Origin: Littorina saxatilis | Lineage: Eukaryota; Mollusca; Gastropoda; Littorinimorpha; Littorinidae | Direction: 5' to 3' | DNA length: 64,000 nucleotides | NCBI RefSeq assembly: GCF_037325665.1 | Contig: NC_090245.1 | Coordinates: 46,167,921-46,231,920, forward strand | Part shown: in pieces, positions 36,306 to 53,036 of the stretch | Layout: each line of letters starts with the position of its first letter | Numbering within the stretch: position 1 is the first letter of the stretch | Translations under genes and position numbers: made by a program | The notes under the pieces: model-generated | The model's input: the letters and a program-made list of their open reading frames with translations, nothing else | Database searches by the model: none | Told to the model about the DNA's origin: nothing

Positions 36306-39300
36306 TCAGAAGTGTTGTGGGTGGCTCTTGATCTCATCACTGATCCTCTTCTCCACCAAAGGTATCAAGTTCTGGTCATAAGGCACGCTACAACTCACAA
36401 ACACCTGTTTTCCTGTCTTTTGGGCTGAAACACACACACACACACACAATAAAACACTGTATGATAAATATCTGCAGAAAACAAATGCAATCAATTCATT
36501 TGTGTTTCAAGTATAATTTGAGTATCCATAGGTGTATCTAAACTCTGTGGCACAGGAGTAGATGTGTAGAAATCAAACCCATAAATCAGTCAATTTGAAT
36601 GCCTTGTATATATATCAATTAGCAATTCCACTGAAATCAACTGTTTTTTTGTCAAGGCAGACAGGAGGGGAGGGGGTGAGGGGGGAAGGATGGGAGAGCA
36701 TGAGTGGCAACTGAAATGGGTCTCTATAGAATTCCCAGCTAGAGGAATAAAAAAACCTGTTGCGTTGTGTCAGGATTTGTACTGATGAACTTTCATATGC
36801 CATGAAACAAATATGGATTCACACACAGTGACACACCTAGGCCTATACAGACTGACCATCTACTGATTCAAGAATAAGCAGCACCATCATAAAGAGAAGA
36901 TGTTAAAAAAAAAAGTAACAAAATGCACTCACAAACAATAAACATTAAAACAAAAAACAGAACTGGTATGTTCCCTGAAGAATCCATCAACAAACATTAA
37001 CTTGATTAAGACAAATGAGAAGCAATAAAACCTCACCCAGTTTCTGTGCCATGTTCAGAGACACAGTATCACCCGCATCTCCAAACAGGGCGTTACCAGA
37101 TGCTGAACCTTTGTTCTGATCGAAAGAGAGAAAAAGAAAACACTTTGATTTTACACAAATGTAAATAATGTAACAAGTAACCTGACACCAACTGAAAAAG
37201 CAGGATTTTTACTGGTAATGTCAGCTGTAAGATTAGCAATAAGAAATGCAGCTTAGAGACTGCCATGATGGGGTAAGTGAGTAAATAAAACATACACTGA
37301 CAACTCAGTTTGTATAAATGTAAAAAGCAATACACTTTCTTTTTAAACTAGCATACACCAATTAATATTGCAGTTATAATATGTGACACCGTTCAATTCA
37401 GCTCGTCTCATGTATATATTTTCCAAGTGATCTCAATTTCTGCAAGTTGCAATCACTACTAAGGCCTAAAAAATAAATAGGTGTGGTTACGGTAACCCGA
37501 CCTACCCTATTTTTAGGGTCCGACCCTATAACTTTTTATTACATTTGCCCCCCCAAAAATAAAAATGAAAACAAGAAAACGAGTGCAGAAAACGCAATGA
37601 AACCGAAAGCGCTCGAGTCGTCATCCAGACGACAGACGATGCAAGGGAAATAACTCCTTCTACTAAAAAGGCCCAACAGACGCTTGCCATGACAAAAATG
37701 GCGGCATCTTCTTCGGTTGCGAATGCTACACGCTTGAATATCCATAGTCGCACACTTATTTCCCTGTCAAGTAGGTTTAATTTGTATACATTAGAAAAAA
37801 AAGTTAAAAAAAAAAAAGTGATTGCCTACCTTCCTACCCTATTTTTGGGGGGCTATGTTACCTTAACCACACTTTTTTTGGGGGGGCCTAAGAGAGAGAG
37901 AAAGTGTGTGTGTGATATAACGACTCTATCTGAGTGAAAAAAAAGGTAATCTTAATTCACTACACATCACAATCTTAGTTATGATTAATTATGTTCAAAC
38001 AGCCTTGAACAAATTCTGTTAAATGCAAGCAGTTGTTATAACCATAATCCACTTTTCAGATTAACACCTGGAAATATTCTAAAGCAAGACAGAACTTGCT
38101 CATTTGAGGCATGTTAACAGTGACTACCTTCAATTCGTACTTGTACAGACAACAAGCAGTACACTGTACTGATAAACACGTGAGAAAGCCCTCTAGCTAT
38201 TCCTTGCTATAGCACTAAACAGAGCGTGAAATACAAATAGCCACTGGCACTGACTGGAATCCACTGGACATTCTTAATACAGCAAACCAAGGCCTGGTGT
38301 GACAGGCTTTACAGGCCGTGCTTTCACTATCTCTTATTCTGTTCTGGGATCACGTCAGCACCCACAGCAACTTCAACACTGATAGTGCTAGCTTTGCCTG
38401 CAAACTATACAGTCCCAAGTTTTTTTTATTTGAAAGTTTAATTTTAGTTGTCTTTTATAGAAGCAATACATTTTTATTTTATGCTTTCTTTTTTTCTTAA
38501 TGCTGGATTGCATTTATTTGAGTGGGACAGGGGCATGAAGTACGTTTCAAAACTCAAAGCCGCTACACTGATTCTTTGAACCTCTTTAAAAGCATGACTG
38601 TCACTTACTTTTATATGGTTCTGTAAATTAAACCCTTAAATGGAAATTACTGGCCAGTACTCACAGCTACTGGCTGGCAACTCTACAGAAATTAAAATCA
38701 ATGCAATAGACCTTTTCGGTATCTGAGCAGCTCTCGCGAGACACGCTCTTTGTTATGCTTTGAACATCGCGAGAACTTCGAACCTTGGCTTGTGCAGCTC
38801 GCACGAGATCGCTGTACCGCATGCTTTGCTATGCTATGAAGTTTGCGAGAGATTACGAGAGCTTGGAATACCGATAGGGTCTATACCTTCAAAATCAAAT
38901 GTATGAAAGTTTAAAGTACATCCCACCTGTCCTCAGTAAACTATATACACATAGACCCACATTATTCAGAGCCCCCCGCATAAATAACACCGGCCCCAGC
39001 ATAAATGACATAATCTCGGCATCTAAAATCACAACAAATACATAGTGTTCATCCACATAGTCAAATTTATGTTGGATAAAGATCGTGTTTTGGAACAAGC
39101 GTGCAGGAAGTGCGTTGGGATGTGTGCTTGTCCCCATCCCCAAGCAATCCAAATCTTCTTGATCGTGTGTTGTCTTGAACAAGACAGGGAATTGTATGCT
39201 TTTAACAGAGTAGCGTAAAGCCCACAGTGACCACCAACTGCATTGTTTTGAGTTTTTGTACTTACATATTTTGTTTGCATGGCAACAGCCATGTTTTTCA

Positions 39301-39451
39301 TGACTGCTGCTGTTCCCACACAGATGTGGAAACTTTCACTGAGTTTTATGACATGGAAGTAAATCTGGTTCCCTAGTATGTTATCTTCGAAGTTGTGTAC
39401 CGAAATCAATGGGTGTATTGATTCGACATTGGTTTCATCGTTTCCCTCCAT
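36306..39451 (-). CDS. PSMG4: Proteasome assembly chaperone 4
   Basis: Small chaperone that pairs with PSMG3 and helps assemble the 20S proteasome alpha ring in the cytosol. Three coding exons on the minus strand: 39451-39266 (ATG to KY), 37115-37037 and 36424-36306, joined by GT-AG introns of 2150 and 612 bp at phases 0 and 1. The product is 127 residues, close to the 123 of human PSMG4. Segments recalled as shared with the human protein: the MEG start, V-x-x-HNF, YFHVIKLSESFHICVG, KNMAVAMQTKY, LFGDAGDTVS, LAQKTGKQVFVSCS, and VEKRI-x-x-EI near the C-terminus. The start at 39451 is chosen over the longer frame because that extension lacks an ATG. Intron 1 hosts MITEs at 37463 and 38709. It lies head to head with beta-tubulin. 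Confidence 0.9.
37463..37888. mobile_element. GGCC-ended MITE in PSMG4 intron 1, 426 bp
   Basis: Begins GGCCTAAAAAATA then GTGTGGTTACGGTAACCC, ends TTACCTTAACCACAC, poly-T/G, GGCC. Flanked by TAA at 37460-37462 and 37889-37891 (same 3-bp target as the TTA copies, opposite strand). Longer than its relatives because of about 130 bp of extra internal sequence. Confidence 0.8.
38709..38881. mobile_element. 173-bp MITE with TA target duplication, in PSMG4 intron 1
   Basis: Ends GACCTTTTCGGTATC and GGAATACCGATAGGGTC are inverted with few mismatches; both flanks are TA. Interior repeats CTCGCGAGA-type palindromes. TA duplications point to Tc1/mariner-like mobilisation. Confidence 0.7.
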
Positions 39452-39891
39452 GATCGATCGATGAGTTAGCACATGTCATTTGTTTCCCCGGGAAGTGCCT
39501 TCCCACAATCCTCTGCAACAGCGGAATTGTCACAGCATGATTTGAATCGAGGCAAATTACCTTGGTATCGATCCGCAAGTCGCCGATTGCATTTGCATTT
39601 TTTATGAATTAAAATTTGACGTTAAAGTATTGAAATCGTCTAACACTTGAACAAAAATGATAACTGGCGGAGGATACTTTTTGAAAACATCATAATTCAT
39701 GATTACACTTGATACAATTGAAGAAAAATAGTGCACAAGGGAGAAATAGGCCAATCACATTCAATGTTTTCCTCGTTGCTTAGAGCGCAAGAATACTGAG
39801 GTCTTTATAAAGCCAGAAAAAGGCCGAGTGACATTACAACGGTACAAAATTCTTAAACGACACTTAGCTCGTTCCACACACAAAAAACAAA
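39452..39891. promoter_or_regulatory. Shared divergent promoter region PSMG4 / beta-tubulin
   Basis: The 440 bp between the two start codons. Toward the tubulin side it has a CCAAT box at 39751-39755 and a TATAAA at 39806-39811, about 80 bp before the tubulin ATG. A TATA box suggests focused initiation for tubulin near 39836-39842; none is obvious for PSMG4. Function is inferred from position. Confidence 0.55.
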
Positions 39892-44963
<5,072 letters not shown>

Positions 44964-45207
44964 ACCCAAACCGTTCAACAAAAAACCGAAGACCTGCGCA
45001 TTCATCCAGACGACCACTTTGCAACGGACTGAACTGAAATCCACTCTGACCAAGCAGCATTCTGTCTTTTTTGCAATACGATTTTGCTGAACAGTTGTAA
45101 ACTTGTACACCTTGTCAAATTGTGTTTCTCTACAGACACTTTTCTTCAAACTTATTTTCTACCTCACTTCACTTTTAGTCCCTTTCAAATCGGTCTTCTG
45201 GCTGATG

Positions 45208-45213
45208 AATAAA
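45208..45213 (+). terminator. Polyadenylation signal of beta-tubulin
   Basis: AATAAA 245 bp after the stop codon, followed by T- and GT-rich sequence (GTGTGTGATTGTG near 45290). Confidence 0.6.
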
Positions 45214-45219
45214 ATTTGA

Positions 45220-45835
45220 GAAAAAAATCCGACACCTTAGTTATTGGTGATTCATTTTATGCAGTGTGGTGTGCATGGTTTGATTCTGTGTGTGATTGTG
45301 TGTGTGCTACACCCGATACAAACACTTTGCATTTACCAGTAAGCTATAGAGCTTTTCAAATGAATTAAAAAATGTGCTGTTCTCCCCAAGAATCAGATAA
45401 CTAAAATGTTGACAAATTAAGGATTAGTACCAGAATGAGGTTATTTGAAACAAGTGTCCTTGAAATGAACAGGTCAGTTCTATAGGCTGCTTCATGGTCT
45501 TCAGAAAGGGTCGTTGCGAAGTTATTTCCCTTGCACCGTTCAACACACAAAAAATCGTCAAGGGCACCTGCTACTGAAAAATCCAAAGGCCGATAAAGTT
45601 CATGCTTTAGGGATAGCTTGCATACACATAAAGGTTGATACTTTACCTGAATCAAGTGTACAGTACTGTCCTTTACACGTTTTTTTCTGTACACCACAGC
45701 GTCCGATGAAAATTGTTCTTGCTGACGTCGCTGTTACTGATTTATGATTGCGGACCAAAACTTAAAGCCCCACCCAAACCGCTCTAGTTGTGAAAATGTA
45801 CGGAAATTAATTCATATCAAAATTCTAACTCGCCA
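45220..45835. other. Unassigned spacer 3' of beta-tubulin
   Basis: No gene or clear element recognised. Confidence 0.5.
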
Positions 45836-45837
45836 CA

Positions 45838-45945
45838 GCAAGCAGTCAGGGTGTTGCGTTTTGGTATATGATGAAATGGAGGAATGGTCTTATCCCATGT
45901 CAAAGCCTGACCAGATCTGAGACAGTGAGGAGAACTGATTTAACA
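45838..45945. repeat. Dispersed AGCAAGCAGTCAGGGTG repeat, single-unit form
   Basis: Begins AGCAAGCAGTCAGGGTG and contains one unit AATGGTCTTATCCCATGTCA plus AAGCCTGACCAGATCTGA. It corresponds to the single ancestor of the 31-bp unit expanded at 24567-25218. Another copy is at 59192-59315. Confidence 0.7.
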
Positions 45946-46050
45946 AGGCACAGTGGGCCTTAAAGGGCCAACACACACAAAAAGTGGAAAACCTGAAAGG
46001 CCAGGGTTAAGTCCCTGGTAGGGTGCAGGGCAAACGGCCCGCCACGGGGT

Positions 46051-46599
46051 CATCTTGAACACGCGGCCAGTACTGTAACTGACCTTGATACGGATCGATC
46101 CAAGGGGGGCAATCTCAGTCATCTCAAAGAGGGAAATCCAAACGCAATCCGCTTTGTTCGATTTTATGGGCTTGGACGATAGAGAAAAATAAGAAAAGCA
46201 AAAGCTGGAGTAAACCTGGACGAAATTGCTATCAAGAACGCAGAATTGATTTTTTCTGAGTTTTTTGTTGTTGCCGTAAGCGGCACAATTTCGCGTCTCG
46301 CACAGTTGACATGCATCAACAAAGGGGCCTCACTCTGGAAGAGTTTCCTGCTCCGATAAACATGGCGCTTACGGCAAAAAAAAAAAAAACTCAGAAAAAA
46401 TCAATTCTGCGTTCTTGATAGCAATTTCGTCCAGGTTTACTCCAGCTTTTGCTTTTCTTATTTTTCTCTATCGTCCAAGCCCATAAAATCGAACAAAGCG
46501 GATTGCGTTTGGATTTCCCTCTTTGAGATGACTGAGATTGCCCCCCTTGGATCGATCCGTATCAAGGTCAGTTACAGTACTGGCCGCGTGTTCAAGATG
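46051..46599. mobile_element. Hairpin transposon with about 230-bp arms and 10-bp target duplication
   Basis: Left arm 46051-46282 and right arm 46366-46599 are reverse complements with essentially no mismatches outside one poly-T tract, around an 83-bp loop. GCCACGGGGT abuts both ends (46041-46050 and 46600-46609). A 9-11 bp duplication with long terminal repeats is the mark of Mutator-like (MULE) elements; this copy has no coding capacity. High arm identity implies a recent insertion. Confidence 0.85.
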
Positions 46600-46609
46600 G
46601 CCACGGGGT

Positions 46610-48205
46610 CTGGTTTTTTTTGGGTTTATCTTGTAGAGGCAAAGAATATCCTCTCCAGGTACCAAAATGTATGTGAATCAAATATAAAATAATACACTTA
46701 AAAAAATTTTTTTTTTAGGAGACCAGATTTTCCGGTTCATTTGCTTGTCTTATTTTTAATAACTATATATCAAACAAGTGATCGGTTTTCATTAAATTAC
46801 CCTCACTACTGATAAAACACATCTAAATCCAATGTTGTGGTATATAATACAGCTTAGAGTTTGGCAGCGTTAACAACATTTTTTGTATGAGACATAGTCA
46901 TAGCTTACTACTGCAAGTGCGAGGTTGAACTCAAAGTAATTAATGCAAGAAGAAAAAGAATCACCAAACAAACGCAAAACATAACACTCTTTTGTTTTAA
47001 CCACACGTAATAACTGTATGGTCACAACTCAAGGCAGAGCAGTATTCACTCAAGAGATTGATGAGGCATTTGCCCAAGCTTATCGTTTACGGTCTACGGC
47101 TTTGTGATTTGTAACTGACGTAAAATGTTCAGTCAGTTGTGTAGCGGCACTTTTATAAAAGATTATCTGTATTGACTCTACATATATCCTAGAGCTGCAG
47201 CTGGAAAACAAGAAAAAAACCGTGACCGACCAAACAGACAAACAAGGAAACAAACAAACAATAACCCACCAACTAAGCAGACTCGAATAATCAAACATCT
47301 GTTTCCGGTTCCTCTCTTCTCTGTCAACTGAATGATACCCAACAAAAAAAATCCAAAACAAATGCAATAACCTACCAACCAAACAGACATCTCCTTCCCA
47401 TTTGACTGTCTGTCTATGTGTGTCAATCTCTCTCTATCTTTCTTTCTCTCTCAACTGAGAAACGGACACTATCGTGTCAGTTACTATTCAGTCTGCTACC
47501 CAGCTTCCCTACCCCACCATGTCCCATTAATTAATTTACTTGACAAAATACTGACATAATTACTTAGACAAAACGGAAGGACATGGCTGATACAGGAGAT
47601 GGGGAGTCGCCGTCTCGAAGCGGCGCGTAGGCTACATCAATGTAAACTGACAAGCAAAACTGTGACAATCTTATGAATTTGAATCCCGCTAGTGTGTGCA
47701 TTACTAAACAACCTGACGTGGGCCAAATTTTAGTGGCTAATACTGATTCGTGATTCTGTATCAAAACGACAAATACTGAACAAACACTGACTAAACGGAG
47801 AAAGAAACACACAAAGAAGTGACTTGAACAAGCAAACTAGTCACATAGATAAAAAGACAACCGGGCACAATAAACCACAACCACTGAACAATAACTCAAT
47901 CGGCGTCTCAAATTTAAAAGATATAGTCAGCATTCCGTCGTAAAGTACTTATTGACTCGGAAACCACAAAATCAAACATGTTCTTCTTTTCAACTTTACT
48001 AATTTTGTCAGTGGTGATTCGAAGTCTGATACCCCATACTCAAGTTTCAAGTTTCATACATTATCTTAAAAATAAGGGCTTTAATAGTTGATTTGTTTGA
48101 CATGTCCACAATAGAATCTGAGAAATGTCAGTCATCAGCAGTGGTTTTGTGGAAAAGTCGCATTCCTCATACTCCCGCGTTTCAGTCAAGTCGTTATCTT
48201 GTATA
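46610..48205. other. Unassigned spacer
   Basis: AT-rich, no gene recognised. Frames near 47080-47430 (minus) are low-complexity and hydrophobic and are not called. Confidence 0.5.
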
Positions 48206-48215
48206 TTGTGGCACG

Positions 48216-48543
48216 CAAGGGCGGATCAATTCACTTTGGAGGGGGGGGGGGGGGGGGTTACAAAATGACTGCGAAGATACAAGTTGACGGCGCCGAAGGC
48301 GCCTAAGCCCCTAGGGGGGTCCGGGGGCATGCCCCCCCGGACATTTTTTTTATCCAAAGAAGCAAAATAGAGCTATCTGGTGCATCCTGAGCCAATAAAT
48401 TACCTCTGTAACCCTCCCCACCCCCCCTTGTTCTTTTGTTGATGTATGTTTTTTGTTGATGTATGTTTGAACTTTTTTGGGGTGGTGGGGGGGGGGTGGG
48501 GGTTACGTAACCCGTGTAACCCCCCCCCCCAGATCCGCCCTTG
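48216..48543. mobile_element. CAAGGGCGGATC MITE, copy 1, 328 bp
   Basis: Ends CAAGGGCGGATC and GATCCGCCCTTG. GGCACG flanks both sides (48210-48215 and 48544-48549), a 6-bp target duplication. The interior has a short GGCGCCGAAGGCGCC hairpin, poly-G/C tracts and a duplicated TTTTGTTGATGTATGTT. Inverted relative to copy 2 at 56321. Confidence 0.9.
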
Positions 48544-48549
48544 GGCACG

Positions 48550-49615
48550 ACATGTTTAAGCCCTATTTTAATTATATTACTGATCTCAGCACTCCTTGAC
48601 TGAACTTACTGAAGGAATCACTTTAAAAAAAAAGAAGCTTTGTCACTTTTGCTAGGAGTAGACTTTAGCCATAATCACTGAGCCCGGCGGAGACAGAACT
48701 TGATGATAATCACTATTTTCACTACTGACAAAAAAAATCATGATTAAAAAAAAACACGAGAGGAAGAGCATTGCCTATTATGTAAAAATAACACAAATGT
48801 ACTCAGGAAAAATATATGAACTTAAAAATCTGTCAGAACAAAAATCGTAAAAAAATACGATGTTCATCATGAAAATAATATTGGTTATATCTGGTATTCA
48901 TCGCAGGTACAAAATACACATGTACCTAGGGCGATATCTTGTGCCTGTCAGTGTGGGTTAAAATTACCATATACATATATATATATACGAAAACAGCATA
49001 TTCGTCGCTTACACGATTGTTTAGTTCGCATGAATTATGGGGCAAGTTCAGTTGGAAACCCGGCATTTGTTTCTCAGTGTATTAACCGGGTTGTTTCATG
49101 ATGTTCAGTTGTTCATTGTATTAACTCAGCAAATTATTGTTTGTTAAGTTTTTGTATTTTCCGTAGCAGATAATTTCCGCGGAATGTTTGCACATTGTAC
49201 ACACACTGTCAGTCAAATCCTTTGGTAAAATGATTAAAGGGACGCAAGCACGACGCGGCGGTAGCATAAATGAACCTGGCGGAGTTACCTTCTTCTTCTT
49301 CAGCGTTCGACGATGGCTGTGTCTAGATTCTTTGGCCCGTGATGTTGACGAAGTGGGCTTACCGAAACTGAGCTCTGTACTGTGACTGAAGTTGTTGAGG
49401 AATGAGGTGCATAAAAACGTCCCCTTCTGTTGGTTTTTAATTTTTTTTTTTATCGTTTCTTCAACTGATGCAAGTCCTTCTGTTTGGTAATTTGATCGGA
49501 CAAGGCCTGCAATTCATGTTTACTGTCATCTACTCATTACACAAATAACTGCATGATCAATGCAAGGAGTGTTCGAAACAAAATGAGAAGTTAACGCTCA
49601 TGTGAAAAGAGGGGT
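48550..49615. other. Unassigned spacer
   Basis: No gene or element recognised. A GAA/CTT-rich piece at 49288-49305 is reminiscent of the SINE tail but no body follows. Confidence 0.5.
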
Positions 49616-49621
49616 AACATG

Positions 49622-49808
49622 AATAACACCGAATTCCAATTGTCGCCTTTCGTCGAATTGCTCCATTGTCGCCTAATGACGAATTGCCAAATGTCGTCTA
49701 AGACCGAATTCCCACTGTCGCCTAACATAGAATGCCAAATGTCGCCTAATGTCGAATTGCCAATTGTCGCATAAGACCGAATTCCCATTGTCGCCTAACA
49801 TAGAATTT
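49622..49808 (+). repeat. GTCGCCTAACATAGAATT-type tandem array 1
   Basis: About eight imperfect 23-24 bp units cycling through GTCGCCTAATGTCGAATTGC, GTCGCCTAAGACCGAATTCC and GTCGCCTAACATAGAATGCC. A second array in the same orientation lies at 51819-52078. Confidence 0.85.
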
Positions 49809-50046
49809 TTCTGTGCACGAAAAACCAAGACATGCGCGAGACGCCCAAAACAGCCGAAAAATTCGGTCAACTTTGGACAGGTGGGATAGCGAAACCAGAG
49901 ATCATTTGAATTCAACATCAAGGAAGTGTTGAGTAAAAATGTAGACACATTGATAAAGAAATGCAGTTAATTGAAAACCTTCGCACACTTTTTTTTGCTC
50001 TTTAGTTATTGGAGAACTGGGTCCAGCATTTTCGTACTCGTCGTGT

Positions 50047-50377
50047 GGGCGGGGGTGTAGCTCAGTCGGTAGCGCGCTGGATTTGTATCCAGTTGGCCGC
50101 TGTCAGCGTGAGTTCGTCCCCACGTTCGGCGAGAGATTTATTTCTCAGAGTCAACTTTGTGTGCAGACTCTCCTCGGTGTCCGAACACCCCCGTGTGTAC
50201 ACGCAAGCACAAGACCAAGTGCGCACGAAAAAGATCCTGTAATCCATGTCAGAGTTCGGTGGGTTATAGAAACACGAAAATACCCAGCATGCCGCTTCCT
50301 CCGAAAACGGTCATACACGTAAAATTCCACTCGTGCAAAAAACACGAGTGTACGAGGGAGTTTCAGCCCACGAACAC

Positions 50378-50405
<28 letters not shown>
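50047..50405 (+). mobile_element. GAA-tailed tRNA-derived SINE, copy 3
   Basis: Plus strand. The tRNA-like head has GTAGCTCAGTCGGTAGCGCG (A box) and GTGAGTTCGTCCCC (B box), then the family body (TACACGCAAGCACAAGACCA, AAGATCCTGTAATCCATGTC) and a (GAA)7-8 tail. Flanked by GTACTCGTCGTGT (50034-50046) and GTACTCGCCGTGT (50406-50418), a 13-bp duplication with one mismatch. The head differs from copies 1 and 2. Confidence 0.9.
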
Positions 50406-50408
<3 letters not shown>

Positions 50409-50644
50409 CTCGCCGTGTTTCAAATTAGTAACAGGATTTTTCAAGAATTTTATGGACTCCTTCATTGGTGGTTGGCGAGATACCAGCACATAGTAAAAAA
50501 AAAGAAAAGATTTTAACCATGTTAACCGTACATTTTTGTATCTTGAAGTGGTTGTCTGGAAGCGGTCCCGTGTGAGTGAGGGTTGGTGACTCTGCAGACG
50601 CCATCTCTGATGACCGCTCGGCCCCTGCAGTCTGCATCCGTACA

Positions 50645-50820
50645 TGTGTGTGTGTGTGTGTGTGTCAGTGTGTGTGTGTGTGTGTGTTTGTATGTGCAGT
50701 GTGTGTGTGTGCGCGCGTGTGCGTGTGTGTCACAGTGTGTGTGTGTGTGTGTGAGTGTGTGTGTGTGTGTATGTATGTATGTGTGTGTGTGTGTGTGTGT
50801 GTGTATCAGTGTGTGTGTGT
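50645..50820. repeat. (GT)n compound microsatellite
   Basis: GT runs separated by CAGT, TTTGTATGT and GCGCGC blocks. Confidence 0.95.
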
Positions 50821-50984
50821 CGTTTGATTGTGACTCAGCGGTCTAGGGACGGAGAAAGGTAGAAAGATCACTGAAAAAGAACAGAGAGTTTTTCTTTCGA
50901 CCGCCCATATCCCTGTTTCACTGTCAGTGTTTACATCAATCAAGCCCTATTAACACCCAAAAAACGACCAGATCTAGCTAAACT

Positions 50985-51341
50985 GAGGGCCCCAAAGGGG
51001 GGGTATCATCACGATCACGGGAAGGGAAATTTTAGCTTTCACGATCACAGTTACCTTGATTTTTGTTTTCACGATCACGAACATCTTGACGAATAGAGGA
51101 TCATTCATAGAGTGAGACAGCTGTGAAAAATGTACGTTGAAAATAAAATGCTTTGCAATAATGCCCATCACGATCACGAAAACAAATGACGATCACGATC
51201 ACGAGACTTGATTTTTTTGTCATCACGGATCACGGGCAAAGTCCCATCACGATCACAGAAATGGAAATTTCGGCAATCACGGTCACAGAAAGGTCAAAAA
51301 TCGCCAATCACGATCACGATTTTAAACCCTTTGGGGCCCTC
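50985..51341. mobile_element. 357-bp TIR element packed with TCACGATCACG iterons
   Basis: Ends GAGGGCCCCAAAGGG and CCCTTTGGGGCCCTC (15 bp perfect). TAAACT abuts both sides (50979-50984 and 51342-51347), a 6-bp target duplication. The interior holds about a dozen copies of TCACGATCACG or close variants on one strand, spaced irregularly. No coding capacity. Confidence 0.9.
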
Positions 51342-51347
51342 TAAACT

Positions 51348-51815
51348 CACGTACGATGAGAACACTAGTGCCGGCCAGGATCCCGTATGACTCAACTGAA
51401 GGAACGACGACCTTTGGCGCTGTTGACAGTGTATACTGAGCAAGCAGACTCGAGTATCGGTTACCCCAAACATCGCTCACTCACCCACGGTCTTATACAA
51501 CCCCCCTTGTGTAGGCTGTGGTACGTACACTATAGTAGAATATATTCCGTTAAAAAAAAACATACACACACACTCACACACCTACCCACGCACCAAGGCA
51601 CAGCGTGGCTGGTTGGTAGACATACACTGAGACACGAGCACAGACAGATAGATGCCGGGACAGACAAACAATCCCACACGTGACAATCTTGTTTGTTTGT
51701 TTCTGTGTTTATTTATTTGTATGTTTGTTTGTAAAGTCTTTAAAAGGGAAGACAGCAACAGACCTACTTCACTGCCGACTGGCAGCTTCATGATAGGCCT
51801 TGTCTTTTCGGGTAA
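51348..51815. other. Unassigned spacer
   Basis: No gene or element recognised; short CACA runs near 51563. Confidence 0.5.
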
Positions 51816-51818
51816 GCG

Positions 51819-52075
51819 GAATAACGCCGAATTGCAATTGTCGCCTAAGATCGAATTCCATTAATTTTGTCGCCTAACTTAGAATTTTTTCTTTAGCCAA
51901 ATGTCGAATTGCCAAATATTGCCTAACACCGAATTCCCATTGTTGCCTAACATAGAATTCCAAATGTCGCCTAATGTCGAATTGCCAAATGATGGCGCCT
52001 AACACCGAATTTCCATTGTCGCCTAACATGAATTCCAAATGTCGCCTAATGTCGAATTGTCAAATGGCGCCTAAC

Positions 52076-52078
<3 letters not shown>
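51819..52078 (+). repeat. GTCGCCTAACATAGAATT-type tandem array 2
   Basis: Same family and orientation as 49622-49808, about eleven units. Its last unit (GGCGCCTAACATAGA) runs directly into the (GA)n at 52076. Confidence 0.85.
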
Positions 52079-52173
<95 letters not shown>

Positions 52174-52235
52174 ATTTGACAGATACAAAGAGAAAGACAG
52201 ATAGAGAAAGACAGAGAGAAAGAGAGAGATAGGAA

Positions 52236-52281
<46 letters not shown>
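52076..52281. repeat. (GA)n microsatellites
   Basis: About 47 GA units to 52170, an interval of AAAGACAGA-type repeats, then about 20 more GA units (52238-52280). Confidence 0.95.
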
Positions 52282-52286
<5 letters not shown>

Positions 52287-52289
52287 GGC

Positions 52290-53030
52290 AGACGGTCCCG
52301 GACAGACAAGATAGATAGACAGACAAAGAAAGCTCACTGACTTAATCACGGTCTTCCGCGTTTTTATGGGAAATACTGAACGTAACAAACATATTGCCAA
52401 GAACAGAACGCAAAATAAAGAAAAGAACGCCAAGTTGAGCTCTATTCACAATTGAGAAAGGGTAATGTTGAGCTTCACGTAAATTTCACGTAAATTTCGC
52501 GTTGAGTTTGGCGTGATGTGAACAAAGTGTTCGGAGTCCAGCTATGATGGCCAAAATTGAAAACCAGCATTATATATATCAAGTCACAACGAATCAAAGC
52601 AAGTTACACAGTTCCGAGTCTGCCACCATGTATACCACATTTGAAGGAAGAAGGAAGGACACCACTTTATATCGACATGAAGACCATGAGTACCGAGGTA
52701 CAAAGCGCATAGGGTTGTCGCGATACCATACACACGCACCGTGGCACGCAGGGAACTTATATATAAGCATTCGCCGGATCAGAGACACAGTTGCTTACAT
52801 AAACATTGACATAGAACAGATAATATAAAATAAAGATACATAAAATAAGCTTACAAATCAATGAAATGCACAGACGGACAGATAGGCAGAGCAAGGGTGA
52901 GGGCATGCATCTAACATTTTGATTTTGTTTTTCTGCGTTCCACTGTTCCACTAAACACCACCTCACGACTCTTCTCAAGATAATCAGATGAGTCACAGAG
53001 GGCCCTCAACAGCCCAATACATGCAGGCCG
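52290..53030. other. Unassigned spacer
   Basis: No gene recognised. TTTCACGTAAATTTCGCG tandem motif near 52475-52505. Confidence 0.5.
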
Positions 53031-53036
53031 CACATA

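Noticed and set aside
50047-50120. Possible tRNA gene (plus strand)
   Set aside because: Head of a GAA-tailed SINE with a 13-bp target duplication around the whole element.
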